A stretch of DNA of 5,759 bases from Planctomycetota bacterium. Its GTDB lineage: Bacteria; Planctomycetota; MHYJ01; JACPRB01. Every line of letters starts with the position of its first letter. Position 1 is the stretch's first letter. Below, in pieces: positions 1 to 5,759 of this stretch. The notes beneath the pieces are model-generated. The model saw only the letters and a list, made by a program, of their open reading frames with translations. It did no database searches and was not told the DNA's origin. The stretch covers positions 1 through 5,759 of the forward strand of contig JAHFOZ010000346.1 in NCBI GenBank assembly GCA_023261405.1, in the 5' to 3' direction. Position numbers and translations under genes: made by a program.

Positions 1-3000
1 AGAGGGTGATCGTCATGTCCGGGTTGAGGTCGCCCGTGAGCGCCAGGTAGTCCACCAGGGCGAAGACGACCATCGCCGTCTGCTTGGTGGACGCCCAGTA
101 GTTGCCCTCGCGCGCGAGCGACAGCCAGTGGACCATGCGCGGGACGAGGTCGTTCTTCGGGTCGATCTTCACGAAGGCCCGTAGCGCCGCGGCCGTGGTC
201 TCGACGTTGTGGTCCAGCCACCCGCCGCCCGCCCCGCCCTCGAAGTGGATCGAGCCGCCCACGACCTTCGCGTCCTTCGCCAGCGAGCCGAGGATCTCCT
301 TCGCGTTCCGCCCGTCCTTGTGCAGGACGAGGGCCAGCAGCGCCTTGGAGTACGGCTTGAGCTCGCCCAGGCGGTCGGTGAGGCCGTCGCGCACCTTGTC
401 ATTCCGCACGCCCGCCGCGGAGAGCACCCAGAGCAGGTAGACCTGGAGGTCCGCCTCCGTGGCCTTGGCCAGGTGCTGCTGCACCGAGGCGAGCCCGCGC
501 TGCATCACGCCGGGATCCACCGGCTGGTCCGCCTGCAGGGCCATCGCCAGGCCGAAGAGGACATAGCCCGTGGTCCACGGGTTCGACTTGTCGTGCTGCC
601 ACCAGCCCCAGCCGCCGTCCTGCTGCTGGAAGTTGTAGAGCCGCTGCAGGCCCTGCGCCACCATGTGCGGCAGCTCCTTCTCGAGCTCGGGCTTCTTGAG
701 CCCCAGCTTCTGGAGCGACTGCGCCACGATCACCGTGGGCAGGAAGCGGGACATCGTCTGCTCCACGCAGCCGTAGGGATAGCCCGCGAGGTAATCGAGG
801 GCGTCGAGCACCATCGCCGCGTGCGTGGGCGAGACCACCACCACGAGCTCGCTCGCCCCCTTGGCCGCCCCGCCGGGGATGCGGACCTTCTCCACGACCT
901 TCCCCTCGACGAGGCCCGCCTTCGACTCCCACTGCATCGTCCCGTGGGCGAGCACGGGGATCGTGAGCTGCATGGCGTCGGAGTCCTTGTCGCTCAGCGC
1001 CTTCACCGTGATCTTCGCCTTCCCGGCGGCGCGGACCTTCGCCTTCCAGTCGATCCGTTTCTGCCCCTCCGGCTCGATCCGGACGATCAGCTCCTTCTCG
1101 CCCGCCACGTCGATGCCCTCGGCGGCGAGGACGATCTTCACGTCCTTCGGACCTTCCAGGTAGTTGTGCGCCACGGCGGAGATCACCGTTTCGTCGTTCT
1201 GGGTGAAGAAGCGCGGCGTCTCGAGCCGCACGATCATCTCCTTCCGGGAGACTACCGAATGCGTGAGCTGCCCGAAGCGCGAGTCGGCCGTCGACGCGCG
1301 CGCCGTGGCCTTCCAGGTCGTGAGGTTGTCCGGCATCTCCACCTCGACCGTCGCGCGGCCGTCGGCCCCCGTGGTGACGACGCGCCAGAGCATCGTGTCG
1401 GCGAAGTTGGAGCGGATCTCGGTGGCGGCATACTCGGGCCCCGCGCCGCGGCGGTTTCCCCCTGCGCCATCCTGCTCCTTCCCGCCGAACGCGTTCGCGG
1501 CCTTCGCCGCGGCCTCGGGCTTCGGGGCCCCGGGGGCCGACTGCCGGAGCGCATCCCCCGACTTCTTCTCGTTCTCCTCCAGCTTGTCCGCCCGCCCGTA
1601 GTCGTAGTACTGGAGCGAGGTCGAGGTCGCCACCTCGTCGCCGCGGCGGTGGATGAAGTGCTTGCGGATGTCCCAGGCGTACTCGTCCTGGAGGGCGTAG
1701 ATCGAGTCGTCCACCACGCCCAGCGCCACCTCGGCGGCCACGGGCCGGCCCTCGGAGTCGCGCGTGGTCACCTCGTAGCGGGCCTTCTGGCGCGGGCGGT
1801 ACTGCGCCTGGTCCGGCTTCACGTCGACCTGCACGAACTTCCTCGAGGGGTTCACGATCAGCATCCGTTGCTTCTGGACGAGCTGGTTCTCCTTGATCGC
1901 CGAAACGGTCACGAAGACGTTCGGCGCGAAATGGGCCTGGTCGATCTTGAAATCGATCACTTTCGTGTGGCCCTTCACGGGGACCACCTCGTACCTGTGG
2001 ATCTCCTTGCCCTCGACCGTGAAGAGGAGCGTCACGTCCTTGAACTGGCTGGTCACCAGGAGCTGTGCGGTGTCGCCGATGTCGTAGGTCTTCTTGTCCA
2101 GGATCAGGTCCACGCCGTTCAGGTTCACGTGGTCGCCGTACCAGTGGGAGCCGCAGAGCCAGGCGTAGTGCTCCGTGCTCACGCGGTTCGCCTTACGGTC
2201 CTGCGCCTCGGCGACGAGGTAGAGATACCCGCCTTCGCGCTCGGGGCTGAGGTCGAACTCCGCGATCCCCTGGGCGTCCGTGTTGGCGACGCCCTCGAAG
2301 AGCAGGCTGTCCTCATGGCCGTTGTTCTTCCAGCGCCGGTCGTAGGCCTTCAGCGTGATCTTCGTGTCGGCCACCGCCTTCTCGTCGGCGGTGGCGGCCT
2401 TGATCCGCGCGTTGATCTTCTCCCCGGGCTTGTAGACGTACTTGTTGAGCGTCATGGCCAGGCCGAACTCCGCCCGCGTGGCCTTGCAGGTCCCCGAGCC
2501 CTCCACCACGCGGCGCGAGAGGTCCGTGACCTTGGCGGCGACCGTGTAGACCGCGTCCTGGTCCCACTTCTCGGCGGTGAACGTCACCGCGAACTTGCCT
2601 TCCTTGTCCGTCTTCCCCGTCCCCTGGAGGACCTGCTGGCCCGGGCCATACCAGCCCCCGCGGCGGCCCCGGCCTCCCTTGCCTTCGTAGATCTCGTCGC
2701 CGCCCTCCTCGTCCGCGTACCAGTCGTAGTAGTAGGCCCAGCAGCGCCACTGCCAGTAGTGCTGGCGGCGGAAGACCGTGTAGGTCACCTCCGCATCCAC
2801 CACCGGCGAGCCAAAATAGTATTTGGCCAGGATCGTCCCCTCGACCGCCTCGCCCTGGAGCACGGGAGTCTTCTTGAAGTTGACGTCGACCTTGTACTCG
2901 GGCTTCCGGTACTCGTCCACGCGGAAGGTGCCGTAGTTGTGCGGCTGCTGGGGGCCGTACGAATGGCGCATCCAGCGCCACTGGTGCTGGTGCAGGTTCG

Positions 3001-4363
3001 GATCGTCCTTCTCCGTCCGTGTGAGGATCATGTACTCACCGAGGGCCGGTTCGTCGCCGAGCACGATCTCGCCGGACGCGGACCCGAACTCGTTCACGGA
3101 ATGCTTCTTCTCGTACACCTTGTTGCCCTTGGGGTCGCGGATCTCGACGACCATCGTCTCCCCGGGCTTCACCTCCAGGGCGAGGCCGTTCTCGATGCGA
3201 TGGACGATGCGGAACTGCACGGTCTGATTGGGCCGGTAGATGGGCCGGTCGGTGCTGACGTGGATCAGCGGGTGGGGCTCCTGCCGGCCGCCGTAATTCG
3301 TCTGCGAGGTGACGATCTCCCGGTCCTTGATCCCGACGACGATCCCGCCCTGGTAGCCGTCGGCGACCCAAAGGCCGGTCGCGTCCGTCTTCCCCTGGAG
3401 GGGCTTGTCTCCCTGGAGGACCTTGACCTCCATGCCTTCGACGGGCTTGGAGGTGGCGCGCTCCTGGGCGAAGCAGAGGAGCTTGCCCGCGGAGGCCTTC
3501 GTGACGAGACCGTACTTGGTCGCGACGAGGGTGACGGTCATGGTCACTTCCTCGTGCGTGCCCTCGAGGATATAGACGCCGCTTTCGGTGGAGGGGACCT
3601 TGACCTCCTCCTGCTTCCACTCGCGGTCCTTGGCATAGGTGTACTCCGCGGTCCACTCCTTGACCACACGGCGTCCTTCCTTCGGGACCTTCGCGATGGC
3701 CGCGTGGAGGTTCATCCCGTCCTTCGCGCCCAGATGCTCGAGGAGGGCGTCGAACCTGATGTGGGTGGCGCGGTAGGCGACCTTGTCGATCTTCTGCAGG
3801 TTGATGTGAGCGGCGGGCTCCTGGCCGGCGGTGAACGACTGGTTCACCTGCATGCTGAAGTGCTTTCCCTTCAGGCCCCAGGCCTGCTGGATGGCGTTGG
3901 CCCGCGTGCTCCCGTCGGGGGCCTCCTTGCCGATCTTCATGTACTCCTCGATGGCCTTCTCGCGCATGTTCTGGTAGGACCAGGTCTGCGCGAGCTGCAG
4001 GCGGTAGTTCCAATAGTTGGCGCTCTTGGGGAACTTGTCGCAGAGCTTCTGGTACCACTCGCGGGCCTCGGCGTGGCGGCGGCTGTACCAGAGGTGGAGC
4101 TGCCCGAGCTGCTGGTGGACCTGCTCGGCCTGCTTGCCGTCGGGGAACTTCTCGAGATAGGCCTTGAAGGCGCGGTCCGCCTGCTGCCAGGCGCCCCGGT
4201 TCATGTGGCCCTGGCCGAACTCGACCAGCTTCTGTTCGTCCGCGGGCAGGTCTTCCTGCTTCGCGGGCTGCGCCTGGGGCATCGCGGCGAGCGAGACGCC
4301 GCCCAGGGCGAGCAGGGTGACGGCCAGCAGGCCGGCGAGGGAGACGGAGTCGCGCGTTTTCAT
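1..4363 (-). CDS. Secreted alpha-2-macroglobulin family protein with N-terminal TPRs and intact thioester (3' end cut by window)
   Basis: Seen: 1454 codons without a stop, open at the left edge. Residues 1-26 are a signal peptide (K2/R4, Leu/Ala core, likely cut after S-L-A26); there is no lipobox Cys, unlike lipoprotein E. coli A2M. Residues 43-151 form about three TPRs (A62/F66/P74, A100/Y104/P112, A137/Y141/P149). MG-type domains follow: G-V-Y at 262-264, T-D-R-P-I-Y at 371-376, E-Y-R-K-P-E at 484-489, Y-Y-F-G at 515-518, K-P-G-E at 645-648, V-D-D-S-I-Y at 884-889. A bait-like linker spans about 923-981 and the A2M core starts near R-S-N986-F. The thioester motif is C1199-V-E-Q1202, followed by D-G-G-W at 1249-1252 and H1385 before E-T-T-A. 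Known: such proteins trap proteases in the periplasm or at the surface. Inferred: the end of the thioester domain and the C-terminal domains lie outside. ATG4363 is chosen from the signal peptide and SD. No pbpC is visible. Confidence 0.96.
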   Translation of the reverse strand, partial: MKTRDSVSLAGLLAVTLLALGGVSLAAMPQAQPAKQEDLPADEQKLVEFGQGHMNRGAWQQADRAFKAYLEKFPDGKQAEQVHQQLGQLHLWYSRRHAEAREWYQKLCDKFPKSANYWNYRLQLAQTWSYQNMREKAIEEYMKIGKEAPDGSTRANAIQQAWGLKGKHFSMQVNQSFTAGQEPAAHINLQKIDKVAYRATHIRFDALLEHLGAKDGMNLHAAIAKVPKEGRRVVKEWTAEYTYAKDREWKQEEVKVPSTESGVYILEGTHEEVTMTVTLVATKYGLVTKASAGKLLCFAQERATSKPVEGMEVKVLQGDKPLQGKTDATGLWVADGYQGGIVVGIKDREIVTSQTNYGGRQEPHPLIHVSTDRPIYRPNQTVQFRIVHRIENGLALEVKPGETMVVEIRDPKGNKVYEKKHSVNEFGSASGEIVLGDEPALGEYMILTRTEKDDPNLHQHQWRWMRHSYGPQQPHNYGTFRVDEYRKPEYKVDVNFKKTPVLQGEAVEGTILAKYYFGSPVVDAEVTYTVFRRQHYWQWRCWAYYYDWYADEEGGDEIYEGKGGRGRRGGWYGPGQQVLQGTGKTDKEGKFAVTFTAEKWDQDAVYTVAAKVTDLSRRVVEGSGTCKATRAEFGLAMTLNKYVYKPGEKINARIKAATADEKAVADTKITLKAYDRRWKNNGHEDSLLFEGVANTDAQGIAEFDLSPEREGGYLYLVAEAQDRKANRVSTEHYAWLCGSHWYGDHVNLNGVDLILDKKTYDIGDTAQLLVTSQFKDVTLLFTVEGKEIHRYEVVPVKGHTKVIDFKIDQAHFAPNVFVTVSAIKENQLVQKQRMLIVNPSRKFVQVDVKPDQAQYRPRQKARYEVTTRDSEGRPVAAEVALGVVDDSIYALQDEYAWDIRKHFIHRRGDEVATSTSLQYYDYGRADKLEENEKKSGDALRQSAPGAPKPEAAAKAANAFGGKEQDGAGGNRRGAGPEYAATEIRSNFADTMLWRVVTTGADGRATVEVEMPDNLTTWKATARASTADSRFGQLTHSVVSRKEMIVRLETPRFFTQNDETVISAVAHNYLEGPKDVKIVLAAEGIDVAGEKELIVRIEPEGQKRIDWKAKVRAAGKAKITVKALSDKDSDAMQLTIPVLAHGTMQWESKAGLVEGKVVEKVRIPGGAAKGASELVVVVSPTHAAMVLDALDYLAGYPYGCVEQTMSRFLPTVIVAQSLQKLGLKKPELEKELPHMVAQGLQRLYNFQQQDGGWGWWQHDKSNPWTTGYVLFGLAMALQADQPVDPGVMQRGLASVQQHLAKATEADLQVYLLWVLSAAGVRNDKVRDGLTDRLGELKPYSKALLALVLHKDGRNAKEILGSLAKDAKVVGGSIHFEGGAGGGWLDHNVETTAAALRAFVKIDPKNDLVPRMVHWLSLAREGNYWASTKQTAMVVFALVDYLALTGDLNPDMTITL

Positions 4364-4370
4364 GGGAGAG

Positions 4371-4378
4371 CCCTCTTC
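4371..4378 (-). promoter_or_regulatory. Ribosome binding site of the macroglobulin gene
   Basis: Read on the minus strand this is GAAGAGGG, ending 7 bases before ATG4363. It is a normal purine-rich Shine-Dalgarno sequence. With the signal peptide that begins at this ATG, it supports this start over an in-frame GTG at 4427-4429, which has no obvious ribosome site. Confidence 0.7.
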
Positions 4379-4388
4379 GTGATGCTGG

Positions 4389-4394
4389 ATTCTA
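4389..4394 (-). promoter_or_regulatory. Candidate -10 box for the macroglobulin gene
   Basis: The minus strand reads TAGAAT, five of six matches to TATAAT, about 25 bases before the start codon. This predicts a 5' leader of roughly 20 bases containing the SD. No convincing TTGACA-like box lies 16-18 bp upstream, where the sequence is GC-rich. Either the -35 is weak and activator-dependent, or another sigma factor is used. An ECF-like pair (GAAC at 4422-4425, CGTC at 4401-4404, minus strand) is also present. Confidence 0.45.
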
Positions 4395-4435
4395 CCCTTT
4401 GACGCGCACGGGGCGGCTCGAGTTCGCACGGCACA

Positions 4436-4449
4436 CGATTTCGATTTCG
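4436..4449. repeat. Short tandem CGATTT repeat in the divergent intergenic region
   Basis: Two perfect copies of CGATTT stand side by side, followed by CG, making an AT-richer patch in an otherwise GC-rich region. It abuts the -35 box of the plus-strand promoter and lies between the two divergent promoters. It could act as an upstream promoter element or regulator site, or may be chance. Confidence 0.4.
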
Positions 4450-4478
4450 TTGCAATCACCGGACATGACCTTTACACT
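4450..4478 (+). promoter_or_regulatory. Sigma-70-like promoter, probably producing a leaderless mRNA
   Basis: TTGCAA (4450-4455) and TACACT (4473-4478) each match four of six consensus bases and are separated by the optimal 17 bp. The first base of the ATG at 4485 is 7 bases past the -10 box, about where transcription should begin. There is no Shine-Dalgarno sequence before that ATG, and an in-frame TAG lies at 4479-4481. Promoter position, lack of SD and the upstream stop together support a leaderless transcript starting at or next to the AUG. Confidence 0.6.
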
Positions 4479-4484
4479 TAGCGG

Positions 4485-5012
4485 ATGATCAAGCGCATCC
4501 TGGGCGCGATCCTCCTTCTCGGGGGCGGGTACTGCCTCTACGAGGCCACCTCCCGGGCCATGTATCATGGCCGCTCGCTCATGGGGGACGCGTTCGACCC
4601 GGGCCTCCCCTTCGCGGCCCTCGGGCGGAACTACCCCATGGACGCGATCCTCTTCCTCGTGGCGGCCTGGGGGTTCATCGTGGGCCTGTGGCTGGTGATC
4701 ACGGGCGAATCGGAGCCCGAGGGGGCCGGGCCGCGGGGGGGCCGCATCGCCCGCGTGATGCTGGTGAACGGGCTCCTCCTGGTCTCCACGCTCCTGGTCG
4801 CCCTGGTCGGCGCCAAGGCGAAGGCGGAGACCGCCACCGTGGCGGTCTTCGGGGTCGTGGCGGCGGGCCAGATCGTGGTGGGGCTCATCCTGCTCCTGCT
4901 GTCCTTCGTGGAACGGCCCAAGGGATGGATCTCGCTCATCGTCGGCGCCGCGATCACCCTTTTCGGAGCGGGGGTGGGCGCGGCGGCCTTCGTCATGGGC
5001 AAGGGGGCCTGA
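4485..5012 (+). CDS. Unrecognised integral membrane protein, about five transmembrane helices
   Basis: I do not recognise a family. The 175-residue product is strongly hydrophobic, with likely membrane helices at about 5-19, 53-73, 91-109, 119-139 and 148-170. The first is short and could act as an uncleaved signal anchor. A polar stretch at 20-52 carries most aromatic and charged residues. The loop at 74-90 is Gly/Pro/Glu/Arg-rich and encoded partly by a run of seven G. A K-A-K-A-E loop (111-115) separates helices 3 and 4, and E-R-P-K at 143-146 precedes helix 5. No catalytic or metal-binding motif is evident. The start is fixed by an in-frame TAG two codons upstream; no SD is present and a promoter sits immediately before it. 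The stop is 3 bases before the next gene, implying an operon. Function unknown; gene call reasonably sure. Confidence 0.85.
   Translation: MIKRILGAILLLGGGYCLYEATSRAMYHGRSLMGDAFDPGLPFAALGRNYPMDAILFLVAAWGFIVGLWLVITGESEPEGAGPRGGRIARVMLVNGLLLVSTLLVALVGAKAKAETATVAVFGVVAAGQIVVGLILLLLSFVERPKGWISLIVGAAITLFGAGVGAAAFVMGKGA
4556..4572. repeat. Perfect inverted repeat (7-bp arms, 3-base loop) in the membrane-protein gene
   Basis: GGCCATG at 4556-4562 and CATGGCC at 4566-4572 are exact reverse complements separated by TAT. In RNA this is a stable hairpin over codons 24-30, including the internal Met26 codon. It has no U tract, so it is not an intrinsic terminator. It may affect early elongation or be a by-product of coding. 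Confidence 0.5.
5001..5007 (+). promoter_or_regulatory. Ribosome binding site of the zinc-ribbon gene, inside the end of the membrane-protein gene
   Basis: AAGGGGG ends 8 bases before ATG5016 and lies within the last codons of the preceding gene. With the stop codon 3 bases before the ATG, this is the usual arrangement for translational coupling. Confidence 0.55.
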
Positions 5013-5015
5013 GCC

Positions 5016-5759
5016 ATGCCCATCCGCCACTGCCAGAAATGCGGCCTCAAGGTCCTCATCGACGAGAGCCAGGCGGCCGCCAGCCCCTTCTACTGCCAGC
5101 GCTGCACGACCGCCATGAAGTCGCAGCCCGCGCCCGCGGCCCCCGTGGAGATGCCGGCGGAGGCGCCCGCGACGTCCCGCCGTGAATCGCCCGCCATGGC
5201 CAAGCCGGCCGCTTCCACCGTCAAGGTCCTCTGTCCCTACTGCAAGGCTTCGTTCAACGGCCGCGTGCCCCAGAAGCCCGCGCGCGGCTCGTGCCCGGTG
5301 TGCCAGAAGGACCTGATCCTCCTGCCGAACGGCGACATCCGCGCGGCCGCGGGATTCGATCCGGCCCGCTGGGAAGCCGAGCAGGGGGGCTCGCCGGCCA
5401 AGACGGATACCGGGACGAAGGTCCTGCGGCCTGCAGCGGCGGAACCCCGCCCCGGGACCAGGGTCCTGGCCAAGAAGCCCGCGGCGGCCTCGGCCCCCGT
5501 CCTCCCGCCCGCCGAGACGGCGGTGGACCTGGGCGGCGGAGACGGCGGCAGCCTCCCTTCCTGGCTGGACGACATCCCCACGGCCGCGCCGGACGCGGAG
5601 GTGAAGAAGAAGAAGCTGGTATCCGAGGCCCTCAAGGGCAGGGAGAAGCCGGCCCCGGCCCCCCCGCCCCCCGAACCCGAGCCGATACCCGAGCCCGTGC
5701 CGGAACCGATGCCTGAGCCCGTGGCGGAGGAATCCCTGCCGCCCGCGGCGGAACTCCCA
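5016..5759 (+). CDS. Double zinc-ribbon protein with Ala/Pro/Glu-rich linker (3' end cut by window)
   Basis: Seen: 248 codons without a stop, reaching the right edge. Two four-cysteine modules are clear: C6-x2-C9 with C27-x2-C30, and C73-P-Y-C76 with C93-P-V-C96, spaced 17 and 16 residues apart, as in small zinc ribbons. The second recalls MJ0042-type ribbons, though I cannot assign it firmly. Residues 31-68 and 126-170 are low-complexity Ala/Pro/Lys linkers. G-T-(K/R)-V-L occurs twice (133-137, 147-151). L-P-S-W-L-D-D-I at 180-187 may be a short docking motif, and K197-K200 is a basic run. From about 211 the chain becomes Pro/Glu-rich with P-E-P-x repeats, resembling an extended spacer that usually leads to another domain or membrane segment, here outside the window. 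There is no signal peptide, so the ribbons are probably cytoplasmic. It likely forms an operon with the preceding gene. Binding partner and role unknown. Confidence 0.88.
   Translation, partial: MPIRHCQKCGLKVLIDESQAAASPFYCQRCTTAMKSQPAPAAPVEMPAEAPATSRRESPAMAKPAASTVKVLCPYCKASFNGRVPQKPARGSCPVCQKDLILLPNGDIRAAAGFDPARWEAEQGGSPAKTDTGTKVLRPAAAEPRPGTRVLAKKPAAASAPVLPPAETAVDLGGGDGGSLPSWLDDIPTAAPDAEVKKKKLVSEALKGREKPAPAPPPPEPEPIPEPVPEPMPEPVAEESLPPAAELP

Noticed and set aside
1..4363. Possible frameshift or gene break within the long macroglobulin gene
   Set aside because: Domain motifs from the signal peptide to the thioester and beyond all fall in one frame with no stop; the gene is incomplete only because of the window edge.
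209..4402. A plus-strand open frame of 1397 codons opposite the macroglobulin gene
   Set aside because: Its codons pair in register with the sense codons, first base against third. Its stops would need sense codons TTA, CTA or TCA, which GC-rich codon use almost eliminates. Its translation is a Leu/Val/Arg/His-rich string without domain character, while the minus strand encodes a complete run of A2M motifs.
4735..4741. Run of seven G as a possible phase-variation or frameshift site
   Set aside because: The reading frame is intact and the following membrane helices stay in frame. One G7 run in GC-rich DNA is weak evidence for phase variation.
4392..5059. Minus-strand open frames across the membrane-protein gene
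   Set aside because: They are antisense shadows in GC-rich DNA with Arg/Pro/His-rich translations. The plus-strand frame gives regular membrane helices with promoter and operon context.
5237..5716. Alternative frames on both strands inside the zinc-ribbon gene
   Set aside because: Only the frame from 5016 contains the paired Cys-x2-Cys modules and normal start context; the others are low-complexity by-products of GC bias.

Overview
This is a GC-rich bacterial chromosome fragment in which third codon positions are almost always G or C. It holds two divergent transcription units separated by a 121-bp intergenic region. An exported macroglobulin, an unrecognised five-helix membrane protein and a double zinc-ribbon protein with a Pro/Glu-rich tail together suggest an uncultured Gram-negative lineage of the Planctomycetota or Myxococcota type. 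That taxonomic guess rests on gene style only and is weak. No RNA gene, mobile element, CRISPR array or transfer signature is visible.

Positions 1-4363, minus strand, carry one uninterrupted gene for a bacterial alpha-2-macroglobulin (A2M). It has a signal peptide, about three TPR repeats, a chain of macroglobulin (MG) domains, a low-complexity bait-like segment, the A2M core domain and a thioester domain with an intact G-C-V-E-Q motif. The gene runs off the left edge, so the end of the thioester domain and the C-terminal domains are missing. The family traps or covalently tags attacking proteases in the cell envelope.

Positions 4364-4484 are the divergent control region. A minus-strand TAGAAT box and a Shine-Dalgarno sequence serve the macroglobulin gene. 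A plus-strand TTGCAA-17 bp-TACACT promoter lies so close to the next ATG that the transcript is probably leaderless.

Positions 4485-5759, plus strand, hold two closely linked genes. The first encodes a 175-residue integral membrane protein of unknown function. Three bases later comes a protein with two four-cysteine zinc ribbons followed by a long Ala/Pro/Glu-rich linker, cut by the right edge. The 3-bp spacing suggests co-transcription. Nothing in the sequence ties this pair to the macroglobulin beyond the shared intergenic region.

I do not see clear evidence for a new multi-gene system. The most distinctive points are the TPR-A2M architecture with an intact thioester, an aromatic/glycine insert in one MG domain, the probable leaderless promoter, and the unassigned membrane protein/zinc-ribbon pair.
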